This document shows positions 11,061 through 23,796 of a DNA stretch of 64,000 bases, piece after piece. Numbering within the stretch: the first letter of the stretch is position 1; every line of letters starts with the position of its first letter. This DNA comes from Lingula anatina (taxonomy: Eukaryota > Brachiopoda > Lingulata > Lingulida > Lingulidae). The stretch lies in NCBI RefSeq assembly GCF_001039355.2, contig NW_019776091.1:675993-739992 (forward strand), written 5' to 3'. Position numbers and translations under genes: made by a program. The notes beneath the pieces are model-generated. The model ran no database searches. It saw nothing but the letters and a program-made list of their open reading frames with translations, and was not told the DNA's origin.

Positions 11061-13931
11061 TTCAAATTGCCATGTAAATCAGCATGAAAGTTCATGTAAG
11101 CACTCCTAGTGATATGTATTATATAAAGTTGATGCACACTAAAATCAGGTTATAAGTTCGCGGGGGGGGGGGGGGGGTACGTGGGAGTTAGATGTACTAC
11201 GAATGATTTCTTCATGATAAAACATTGAAAGGTTGGACACTAGATCACACCAACGTGAGTTATTATTATTATTATCCATTCATCATCAAATAAACAAATC
11301 ATAAAGAGGAGCAGATAGAAATGAAGTAAGAAGCACCATGGTTTGCAAGATCTTAATAAACTTGGATTAAAAACTGTAAAAAGTTTTATTGGCAAAATCT
11401 GACATGAATTATTATACATGATTTTAAAGACTGCAGCAGTGCTATAACTGTAAACGATCTCTTCTATATTTATAATGCACACCATTTCCATAGAATTAAA
11501 AAGCGTTTGCCAAGAAAAATAATAATGAACTAAGAGAATAATGTGATGCAAAGTATCAATGTCGTCTTTCAGACAAAGCTCAAGACTTCGGTGTTTGAAT
11601 TTAGATTGTCGAAGCAAGTGAAAAGAGATATTAATTTGATCAGTGTATCTGTATTCTATAATGCTCCTACATTCAATGCAAAATAAAGCTACGGATTTCA
11701 CTTGCTCTAAGCTTGCAGAAAAATTACATAACATGCAGATATGAAATGCTATCATAATTTGATTATGTTTTGCAACAAATACAACATGAATACAATACCT
11801 GTACATGGTCAGTGTTGCAGCAGGTTTTCTCTGCAGAAAGACAGTTGGCTAAACACAATAACCTCAATATAACTTCAATGTAACCTGACCAGTAGTCCCA
11901 ACTTAAAAAACTGTCAGGCACTGCATTAGGCAAAGTATTTACATGAACACATACATTATTGTGGGAAATCTCTCAAGTTGAGACATCATTCATACATTAA
12001 TGCTTCAAAAAATGTAAGAGTAGCTGAATTTTTTAACCAAAACTCAAGACATCATTTGATTAAGTTCATTCCACAAGAAAGTGCCATGTCAGTACTGCAC
12101 ACATTTTGTGTAATATTTGCACAACTGATTTCTCTTTTTTTTTAATTACTGTTGATTTCTGGCAATATTGGAGTGCACTACACCATAAAACAGGGAAATT
12201 TATGGTCAAGTCAAAATCACTTAATCATTTAACAAAATGTGTGCTTCACTGACACAACTCTAATGTTCACTTTTTGTGCAATGGCCCATTAATAATAATG
12301 TGATTTTTTTTCATCGATTATTTCAAGATTCAACCAAAATGTAACATTCTAGTATCATGAAGAGAATACCTACATATGCCATAACTTGAGGAAAACAAGC
12401 AGTTTGTAATGAGGAGGTATGAAATCAAATCTAGCACCAAGTCATTTTCTTAGCTTTAAAAATCCCTGCTATCCACAGCACAATTGTTGCAGCATACAAT
12501 GCAATAACTGACAAAATGCCAAACATTTACACAGCAAGAGGCAACTGAAGTAATTAGAGGTAGAAGATACATTGTCACTTATTATAACTGTTTTGTTCAA
12601 AGAATGAGAATCTATACTGTATTCATATATAAGTTGAAACTGGACCTTAATAAATTCGGAAAATGGAAGCACCAAAGGCACACAGCTCTATATGGGAAGG
12701 GGGGGGGGGTCTAGAGGGCAAAAATACTACCCCTAAATATCCAGATAAATTGGGAAGACTTTAATCTCTATGTAATAGCCAGGGATACAATTTCCAAGGG
12801 AAACAGAACTGCTTCATAAGTCAATAGCCTAGAGAGAATAAATAATACCACTGTACAATTATACATATAAGTATAAGCTAATCTTTCAAATGTAAGTAGA
12901 CTTAAAAACTATCATTTCTAATATATATATATATATATTTATATATAAATATTTACACAATTTAAGCATGGGCAAAATAAACTGCAAATATACAAGTTAA
13001 TGTTCAGCTGCTATATGCAAAAAGCAAAGTAAAACATTCAAATCATTACAAAGGCTAACCCTATACTATGAAGTATAAATCTCTAAAAAGCTTGTGCACA
13101 TTATAAATATTGGTATACAATAAATTGCATTGTTTAAAATGCTCTGCCATTTATAGAAGACAATATACAGGATTTAGATATATTTAATCATTGCTTTCAT
13201 CTTCAGTAATAATGACACTAGTGACACAGGCAAGAAAGCTAGGGTTTTATATGCAAAAAGAGCAGATTAATTTAATCACCTATGAATATCATTGTAATAT
13301 CAGTTAAACTAATACAAAGGCAACATAATTAAAGCTGCATTACAGTGTTTTGGACTTAATCATACAATTCCATCTTTGTTTCACTTGCCCCCAAACCTCA
13401 TACAATTTCATCTTTGTTTCACTTGTCACCAAGCCAAAATCTGGCTGATTTTACTGTCACTGTTAATGTTGTCATAGAAATGAGTAATAACAATCTTTGG
13501 AAGATGCTGAAGCATGCTTTTCACTGAGTATTAAATAACATGTTTTCTAAGTTCCATATCCAGATTTTGCACCACATCTCATCTGCTGAATACTAAATAT
13601 TCAAACCACCACATTTTCTAATTTGCATAAAGCAAGATAATTATTTTCCATAAAGTTGCTCTCATTAAGTCAGACAGGCCTTATATCATATGAAATTATC
13701 AAAACCTATATAAAAACATTTTGGTAAAGGCAAAGATATAACAATTATATATTATTAATAAATGCATTTCAACAGTGTATCAAACACCTTCCTGTATATA
13801 CTGGTTAAGTTCACTTTGAGCTTTTGTATCCAGATGAGTTTGTTAATTATTGTATACACTATTCACCAGAACTATGACAGCTTCGACGTGGTGCTGTCCC
13901 AAGAATCTCGCACCAAAATGGCTACTAACTC
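11061..13931 (-). other. Probable long 3' UTR/flank of the collagen gene
   Basis: No conserved coding exon is visible. A minus-strand AATAAA lies at 11385-11390 and could be a distal polyadenylation signal; nearer signals are not obvious. A 188-codon open frame on the minus strand at 11240-11806 is low-complexity, rich in I/L/F/Y, and matches nothing I recognise. The region also has a G-run at 11161-11177 and an AT dinucleotide run at about 12920. Confidence 0.3.
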
Positions 13932-14181
13932 CTACTTCCTCACATTCCTCCGGTGTGTGATTTCCACGCATAACACAACAAAGGAGTTGCTGCAGGCATA
14001 TTTTTCCTGGTCTAGTAAATGGTTTGATCTAAGAGAGCTGGCCATGCCTGTCATTTCTGTCTTAGATGTGTCCCAAGCATCACAGTAAGCATCCATCATA
14101 CGCTGCCCCGTGGAGTCAGCACCATGCCAAATGTACTTTTGGGGCCTGGGAAATGGATAGCAGAAACTCTATCTAGTTTTC

Positions 14182-14224
<43 letters not shown>

Positions 14225-14977
14225 TAAAACACCCTGAACTATTTTCACAATACTTGCGGAACTTGCTGACATAACAATTTTAAGAAAGCATCTTTTGGTA
14301 TATACATCTACATAATTAAAACAGAACCTAACTGATTTGCAATTGGTAATGTGAATGAATAATGAAACAGAAGACTTACCACTTTGGATCATACATGACA
14401 TCCTTCCCATCAAATGACAATATGGGTATTCTATTATTGAATGATACCCCTTTGAATATATCATCCCATGATTTAAACAGAAGCTGGTCCTAAAATGGAA
14501 AGCATTGATGCACTGTACCAAAACTAAGTAATATACAAGTATTTTTTACCTATTGTTTGATTATATATTGAAATTGACTAAAAATAGACTAAGTGATTGA
14601 AAGAGAGAGAAGGGGAGTAAAGAAACAGTGTAAAGTATTATAAATGGGTTCATTAACAGTTACATTAAGAAGGCTGATTTAAATAAAATATTGTAAATGA
14701 GACCTATCAATCTCTTGTGATATTTCCTGTAAATAGGACTACAGCCACAATAAACTTTGTCATGAACCAGCCAACTGCTTACCTTTGAGTTGACAATTGG
14801 CACAGATCTGTCCTTGACAAACACCACACTGTCTAAATTCTGCACCCTGGAGGAGAGGAAGGCCCTGAAGGTACCCTCCATGCCAGCGTCCTTAGCCTGG
14901 CGATAACACTGATAGTCTGCTCCACTGATGCCATGCATGGCGCCAGACAGGGGCTTGTTGGCCGCTATCAGATGGAG
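13932..14977 (-). CDS. Endostatin domain exons (three) of the collagen
   Basis: Exons 14783-14977 (65 codons), 14380-14489 and 13932-14145. In vertebrates this domain is released by proteolysis as endostatin. Motifs include [91 protein letters not shown] and SFVVLCVEI. All four cysteines of the endostatin fold are present (YQC, DAYC, YAC, VLC). The tryptophan in DPKWPQK is split across the intron (TG|G), which confirms that junction. The C-terminal tail is basic (THRRNVRK). The N-terminal HSH zinc-binding motif of vertebrate endostatin is absent; only the later His in LHL remains. Confidence 0.96.
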
Positions 14978-17965
14978 CTGAAAGGAAGGACAATCATCAG
15001 AATTTACTCAAATTCATTTTCAGTGCAAAGGAAATGGTATGGATAATTTCAAATTCATGAAACATATAATAAAACAACAACATTTTTTTTTTTGCTGTTG
15101 CATTGAACTCTGTTCCAGGTCCAGTAAGTACAAATATTAAACAAATTTCATGTTCTTCACATGCCCTATCAGTAATTCTTTCAAAATTCTGTATCATCAT
15201 CATTTCACTGTTCAATGTCTGACAAAGCAAGTGCCCCTTACCCTTGGTCCTAGTACAACCTCTGTCCCTGTGGGAGGAGGGATCAAGGGAGCTGAGGTGG
15301 TGGTGGGCTGAAGAAACACAAGGTAATGCCATTAATTACTGTGGTACATTATAATAGTTCATCAATATATCTACTTTCTTGTAACTACAGTGACAAAAAG
15401 AGTGTAACAAAATTCAATTATTCGGTCTTATTCCTATTATAAGCATTTTCCCTTATTTCATTATTTGTTTTTTTCACATATAAATTAGTATTTTACATCA
15501 TGAGATGATCATTCAATTTAGTCATGACTTGAATGAAAATACTACTCACAGGTGGTGTTGGTTCTGGAATTTCCTCTAAATAACCAAGCTGTAAAGAATT
15601 AGGGTAATATTACATTTTCACTGTTGCTAAATGAATAGCAAACCTGCAAATTTCGCCTCATAAGGAGATTTTTTCTTGTATATAAAAATTAGCCATGTTA
15701 AAAATATATCGTAACATCATTATTTTACAATGATTACAAAGTGCTTGAATTGTATTTTTTAGCAGTGTCTGAACCAAAATATGTGAACTTCTGAACAGTT
15801 GAGCATCAGACTAAAACTTTTTTTAGATATAATTCAAGTAAACAAATTTTCACTTAATACAACTTCATAACATTACCTCTAGCACAATGAAATTTTAGAT
15901 ACCAGAGGAAATACCACGGAATAGTTTAAAGTTAATTTTTAATTATATTGGGCATTTCTGGATATCAAATCTAGTTTTTTTCTAATATTCGTTAACTTTT
16001 TCATCAAGTTATTAACCTGAAATGACATAAGTGTTTGGCTTACATTGACAGCCTGCCATCCCTGCCCCACTCTGAGGTAGAGTTTCTCTTCCACCATCAC
16101 ATAGACCAGGGAGCCCACTGGGACACCATTAGAGAGCTGGTGCAGCTCAGACTTGTCCTCCACAGTCACTGCCTAGAAATATTAGTACAGGGAAAATTAG
16201 AGAATTAGGTCAAAGCAAAACTTTCTAGAAAAACATCAATTTACATCGTTCTAAATCTTTTTTCCTTTAATCAAACTACACCACTATAAAAAGGTGACAA
16301 CTAAAACATCAAGAACATTAAACAGTCAGCCCCCCCTACCCCCAAAAAATGCAGGTAGACTTGTAGAGAACATGAAAATTCTTCAGTATTATGGGAGAAT
16401 AGGAAAACTTTACTTCTAATAGCATACATACAGAACAACTAATGTCTGAATATTGCCAAAAATATGTTAAAGATGTGTTAATAAGAACTTTAAGAGGTTT
16501 CTACTGAACCTGCTTCAGGGATACTTCTGTCAGCTGTGATATCTGATTTAACGCCCCAAATTATGATTACTGTTTCAAAAATACCATCAGCATTGAAAAA
16601 AGCCTTACAGTAGCATTATATTTGACTTCCACCAGAGACAGACAACACATATCATAGTACAGCCAGTGGGCAGTGATGTGCAATAAATACACATAAAAAG
16701 CACACACAGCCATAAATTTCACATTAAAAAATTAGAAATTTAAGAATTAAGCATGTATAGCTACGCATTATTTTCTTTACTTCTATTTTATTTCATTTTT
16801 ATATTTTTGCTTCTGCCCATTCTGAATGTATCAAAATATTGAAAGTCTGTTTGTCTTAAAGAGTTAACTTGCATTAATGCCATGTTGACTAATTAACACC
16901 AAAATTATGCTGTTACAGTACCACTTTTTAAAAATCTCAGACATGATTTGGGTTGTGAGAAAAAGCAGGAAAAATGGCTTCTTGGTCTTACAACAAGGGT
17001 CTGTGGATCTCTTCATTTAGAATAAGAAAATATGGATTTTCAATTAAAGTTGGAGAAACAATCTTACTGTAATCAAAGCCATTTGAAGCATGCCATTCTG
17101 TGACCATGCAAATAGCTGTGATTCTTTTCAACTATGTGGACATCAAACTTCCACATAATTCCCATAAAAAAAGGTAAATTAAGAGATGGAATCAAGCAAA
17201 AGTTCATACATGCTGTAACAATTTAATCATGACGCTAGGTTTTTTCCCCCAAAGAATAGAATGGAAGATGGAAATAGCATCCCCTGGGTAGAAGCAAACA
17301 GAACAATGTAAAAAAAAATTAAGAAAGCTTTCTCCTATCTGTATTCTTCAGAATTCTAAAATGTCTCTTTCCTATTTTTTGTATTATAAGTTTCGTGAAT
17401 AAAAAAGCACAAAATATATATTTTAAAAACATATTTAGACAAACTGACAGAACAACTTAGTAAGTTAAAACAGGTAACATGACATCACTCAGAAACAAGA
17501 AAGACAACACAATACATAGGTAGGACAAACAAGATACATACACATGGTTGTAGTCATGAGATGGAAAGTCTAGAAGAAATCTGAATCATGCTATACCCTT
17601 CACCTTGGCAACAAGCAATCAGCTGCCTCTCTGACATGGATTTTATGTGAAAATAGTCTACAGAGACTCCAGGTAACAGGAAAATTTTCTAAAGAGCAAA
17701 CTTCAAGATTTGAAAAAAAGCATAAATTTGAGAAAATAAATCATGTCAAGCTTTGATCTCTCCTATGCGTGTGAAGAATTTCAATAATTTTTGCATCTTA
17801 AGTATCCACATATATATATATATACAAAACTTTGTTTAGTGCTGTGAAGTGATATTTCTGAGATTCAAGGATTAAATTGGAAAATTCAGACAGCAGTGAT
17901 GTTAGACTTGAATACACATTCTTTATGTCAGCTGTAAATATCTTGTAGTGCAATAAATATATTCC

Positions 17966-18008
<43 letters not shown>

Positions 18009-19751
18009 GTACAATTATTTCAAAGCTTTTCATGACAGGTGACAATATAGGCAGGAAAGTCAGGCAAAATTTAAAGTAAAGGCATTTTTTAAATTTCCAG
18101 ACCTACTGTTATTAATAATAATAAATTACCTTCAAAGGGTACAGCTGAAGAAAAGCAAAATTTTAATATTGATTACTAACATTTCATCCATGCTAACGTA
18201 CAGTTGATTACATATAATTAAGTGAATATAATAATTAAAAAAAAAAAAAACTACTGCATTAGGCAAAGAAAACTACAAATTAATGTGTTAGATGTATCTT
18301 CTTATTATGAATACTAAAGACATATACAAATAATAAACATAAAGCTGTCACTACTAATCAGAATTAAATAAAATTTTAATCAAAGAAATTAGCAACTATT
18401 GTTAACCCATTTCCCACTATTTCAGATAATTTGTAACCTCCATTCACATCCCTCATTGATGTAGTTAGTGAAAGTGTGTGCAAGTCAAAACCATTTTAAT
18501 TGGTGTTTTCTGTTAGAGATCAATCATGCCACTTTGAAACAAATTAATTTTATTTTCACTCAATTTCACTCACCCCAAATTCATCCTATATGAGGTGTGT
18601 TTCACACTTTTTGCTCTCAAATTTTTTCAGGAGTTAGGGGGGAAAAAAGTGAATGCCCCATTATTATAACACCCTCCGCCCTTTCATTGGTTGAGGATTA
18701 AAGGGCCCAGTTACAGGCACAATCTGGCTGAAACTTACCCCTGTGGTGGCTTCCTGAGGTTTGCCTGCTTCTCCAAGAAGAATACCATTTCCAGGGTCTC
18801 CAGGTGGGCCAGGGGGTCCAGGCAACCCCACTCCTGGTGGTCCTGGGGGGCCAACTATTCCAACTCCAGGGGGTCCAGGTAAACCTGGTGGTCCAATGAC
18901 TCTTTCCCCTGGTGGACCAGGTGGGCCCTAAACAAAAAATAATTCATGGCATTTATGGTACATCATTAAGGGAACTCTATACTGGATTTACCTGTTTAAA
19001 TGAATTTTCCTTGGTAAAAAAAAAATTCCCTACTTGTGAATCATTGCTCAACCCATACTTGCAGTTGTATTAGATGTTCTACGTATTCTCTTTTAATTTA
19101 GTGATTTGTTTCTAAATAGCCTGTCATTCAGAGTGTCATGCAACTTTCAGATAGAACTATTGATGCAAGGTACTTTTACTCGAGTTTTTTAAAGTCTGAA
19201 CTGGTAAATATTAGTACATTTGCAGGATAAGTATTGACACAGAAACTATGATTTTGGGAAATTTTCAAATGCATACAGTGTACCTTCAAGATGAAGTTTG
19301 TTTAAAACACACGGTGAAATATTTTTTTATCAAATAAGCAGTATGCATTAACTCATCAAAATCCACAAAATATTCCATAAGTGCTACAGTGTGAAGCCAT
19401 TCTCAGCTATTGTCTGCAAGCTTACCCTTTCTCCTGGTGGACCCTCTGGTCCTGGCACCCCACCTGTCAGAGTCTCCCCATCTACAGTGGTCACAACCCC
19501 AGGGGGGCCCCGTAGACCACGATCTCCCTTTTCACCTTTAGGACCCTGAAATACACAGATACCACAACTTATTAAGTGGTCATGAATATCAAAAAGGGAA
19601 CAGATTCTAAAAAAATACCACTGACCAATGTATGCAACATGTAATAAATAGGTGCAATGTCATCTAATATAAACACGTGCAAATAGAAGAGTGGCAAGAA
19701 TTGATTCATGAACTACTGTAATTGTTCAACCTTTTTTGTACTGTGAGAGAG

Positions 19752-19795
<44 letters not shown>

Positions 19796-19806
19796 NNNNN
19801 NNNNNN

Positions 19807-19900
<94 letters not shown>

Positions 19901-22900
19901 TTCATAAACCAAAAAATTGTAAAATTTTATATTATTTTGCTACTGAATAAAAAGAAAAGATTTGATTCATGCTTAGCGTTGGGTGATGTCCTTTACTTGG
20001 CTCAATTGTTAATAATCATGGTACCTGTTTCCCTGTCTTGCCAGGGTACCCATCTTGTCCTGATAGCCCTGGGGAACCTGGTAGCCCTGGGGGTCCTATA
20101 GGACCAGCTGGACCCTCTCTACCTGGCTTACCTACATCAAGTAGACATCACTGGATGTTATACACTCAAAGGTACATTAATAGATACAATATTGACATCT
20201 TAATCTCATGTACTGGTACATGTTACCTTGGCTCAACAGTTTACATGTTAACTTTTGGACTCTTAATAAAAACAATTCGGTGGCTATTCTTCTTTCTTCT
20301 GGGCAGCCAAATATAAGAGAAAACCATTTTTACCTGGAAAGCCTGGCAACCCATTTGGCCCCATGTCTCCTGTATCACCTTTAGGTCCCGGAGGGCCAAC
20401 TACTGTCACTGGACTCCCATCAGCCTGAAAATATAAGGTAAACTGAAGTACATAAAGAGAAATATTCTTATGGATTAACTGGATAAAAGGACAGCTAGCT
20501 GAATATTAGATATCTTCACAGCATCTGGGTAATATCTAAGAAGACACTACTCCCACAATACACTAATTTACCCATTACTATCCAGATGTTTCTTAACTTA
20601 CCCCATTATTGCCCACATACTCCACTCTTCCTGGGAGTCCTGGTTCTCCCTTCATCCCAGGGGCACCTTGGTCTCCTTTGGGGCCAGGAACACCCACTCC
20701 AGGGGCTCCCCTTAATCCCTAGGGAGAAATGATGAATTAATATTTTTTTTCAGCAATTTTATTCAGTGTACACATAAAACGGGAGTAACAACCAATAAAA
20801 TACAAATATCCAAATAGTGCTTCTAAAACTAATTTTGACAGAACCTGCACTGTTGCAAAGGCAATTAGACTTATCATCTCATATTTATGACACATTATAT
20901 TTATTCCTTATATAACGTAAGTCTCTAATCAAAAACATTGCAATATGTGCTACCCCATAAAGTTGCCAACCCCAAGCTAAGTTCTTTATATTCAGCCAAT
21001 TCTAGCAATAAAACAAGGCTAAATGCATATTGACTGCAATCCCAATGATTGACTGATTTCTTAAAGATTGAATCATCTTTAAATCAATTTTTAACTGAAA
21101 TTTTTACATCAAAATATTTAACCACTGAACTCACGGGGAACCCTGGCATGCCAATTTCTCCCATTGGTCCAGGTTCTCCTGGTCTTCCTGGCTCTCCGGG
21201 GAGACCTTGACACTCTGAGGCATGACAGAATCCTGGAATTCCAGGTCTTCCTGGGTCTCCTTTCTCTCCTTTCTGGAATGGAAAGTCAAATTTTAAGTTT
21301 AAAAATGTCCAATTTCAAGAAAATAAATAAAACAAACTTTGGATATGTTAATGGACCTTCTAAAGTATAAATGCCAATTTATAACTAGTTTTGTAATGTT
21401 CAAATACTACTGCATCTTAAATATATCCTTAAAATGATTACAAGAAATACTGTAGTTTTAAAAAATGTGATATTAGAAAATTTATGCTTAAAATAAAAAC
21501 ACAAATTAGATCAGTAAAACAGGTTCAAGTTTTAAAAATCTTTCTATATTGAGCAAATCAATCAGTATGAATTCATAATAATTACTTCTTTTCAACAATA
21601 AGATAAATCATATCTATAGAATATGTTATAGCCAATATCAAGTTATATATATTAAGCAAGCTGTAAAATGCATACTAGCAGTTTACTAATAATTCCTGTA
21701 TGTCTAATACAGAAAAGTTGATTTTTTATGATTCCAGTGCAACAGAACACTATATGAGTGCATTCCCATAGACATATCATTCTAGTTTGATTGATCTAAC
21801 TCTGCAGGACTTCGCGTTAAAGTGCTTTCGGTGTAATCAGCTTGTCTGGCACGCCCTCTTGAGTAACTAGGGGGTAACTGACCACTGTTAATTATCCTCT
21901 AGAAGCTTGAGTAGACATGCCAGACATTTAAGCCACTTGCACTGAATGGAATTTAAAGAGAATCCCTGCAGAGTTACACCGATCCAGCTAGTATAAAGGG
22001 TTTATGAGAATACTCCCTATATCTACTCTTAATAGGAATATCATGAGAATTTTCAATAATGCAATCCAAAGACACAGAGTCATACTGACAAATGCCGCAT
22101 TTAATTCTGTTTCAGCAACCTACTGAATTCCCTCTAATATTGAAGCAATTCTAATTTATTTATTATATCATAGCGGTAACATTTGCTTGTAACTGCAGCT
22201 AACAGTTATAATTGAAGATGAATCAGAGAAGAAAAACAATACTGATGATGTTTTAAGAGAATTGAATTCTACAATTGTAGAGACACAAGGTCTCCACATG
22301 AGATCATCTAATGATAGTAGAAATGTCTACATTTAGTCCCAAACATTCAGACTAAAAGTGGCAATAATAGACAAAAGGTTTACAGGAAAAGAATCTAAGG
22401 GAGTATAGAACTTTGGTGCTTAACGGAAAATGGAAATGTAATAGAATGCAAAGGAAACAGAATAAAGTATGTGTTTAAGTTTTGACTTCATTCCTTTAGG
22501 GTATGCTATGGAACTAAACATCATTTTCAAAAAGTATCCAACAGTTTGGCAAGTATTTGTCTATTAGTTTGAACTAGTGAAGGTGTTACCAGGACAGAAA
22601 AAGAGTGACATAACCTAAAATGCTACACAAAGACAGTTCTAAATATTCAGATACATGGGAACCTGTTGTTCAACCAACCTACAGGAATTCATAGATAAGA
22701 TATAATTTTTGTAGGTTTTCCTATCTTCAGACCATTCTACAAGAGAGCATGATACTGTGAAATGTCTTCCTTTCTCCATATATCATATAGTTTTCTAATA
22801 CTAGCATGACAATGTCTTACAACATGGGCTCCATAATAAGATGGAGGACCTGGGGGTCCAGGAGGACCATGTGCACCAGGCCTGCCTGGTTTACCACGGT

Positions 22901-23758
22901 GACCAGGTAAACCCTGAAATAAGTAGTTTATATCATTGAAATGGTGCCAAATATCACAATCTACACATCTATGTCATTCCCAGGAGTGTGGGCTTCTCTG
23001 GCTTTGTTTCCATATTGATCCTATGTGCAGCAGAGGATGTGTCCAAAACGCACCTTTTGTGCTACCTCATCACTAAGCACTTACTATAGGAACAAGATCT
23101 TCGCGTCCAATGGGTATTACATCTGGGTCAATTCGATTAACCTCTCCTGCAGCAGACAATATTGAAACTGAAGGCCCTGGGGGTCCTGGAGGTCCTGGAA
23201 CACCTGGTCTACCATCAATTCCCTAGAAATTAACAAAAAACCAACATATCCAACTTCAGTTCACATTATCATGATCTCCAAACAGACTTACCTCAGGGCT
23301 CTCAACTTTTCTCAGTGACCCAAAAGGGATATTTATTACTCCAGGATCAATTTGATTAGTCCACTGATTACTGTGAGACAATCCTTGTGACACTTGGCCA
23401 GGTGGACCAGGGGGTCCTGGCAACCCTGGCCGTCCATCTAGACCCTGCAATATGCATGCAAACAGCTAGATAACACTAGCCATAGAGCTAAAAAAGCAAC
23501 AGCCACATATCTATCTTTATATGCAACATGTATCCATGTTGAAATAAGTGCACACTTCCAATATTGATGACTGAAAAACTGAAATAGTATTTAAAGGATA
23601 CTGTGTAAATTTCACATGCATGATTTTGGGAGTGAAACCTAAAATGAAAACAGAAATATATATTTCTAAGGCCACCGTGTGTCCATGATCTGGTGTTTAA
23701 CTGACAAATGAACAATCACCACATGGTTTCTAGGTAAATTAAAACCTTTCATTTCTGT

Positions 23759-23796
<38 letters not shown>

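Noticed and set aside
11240..11806. 188-codon minus-strand ORF
   Set aside because: Hydrophobic, low-complexity composition, no family motif, lies in the probable 3' UTR of the collagen; likely chance.
19706..19950. HTHT/VCVC ORFs
   Set aside because: Reading through a (GT)n microsatellite and a gap.
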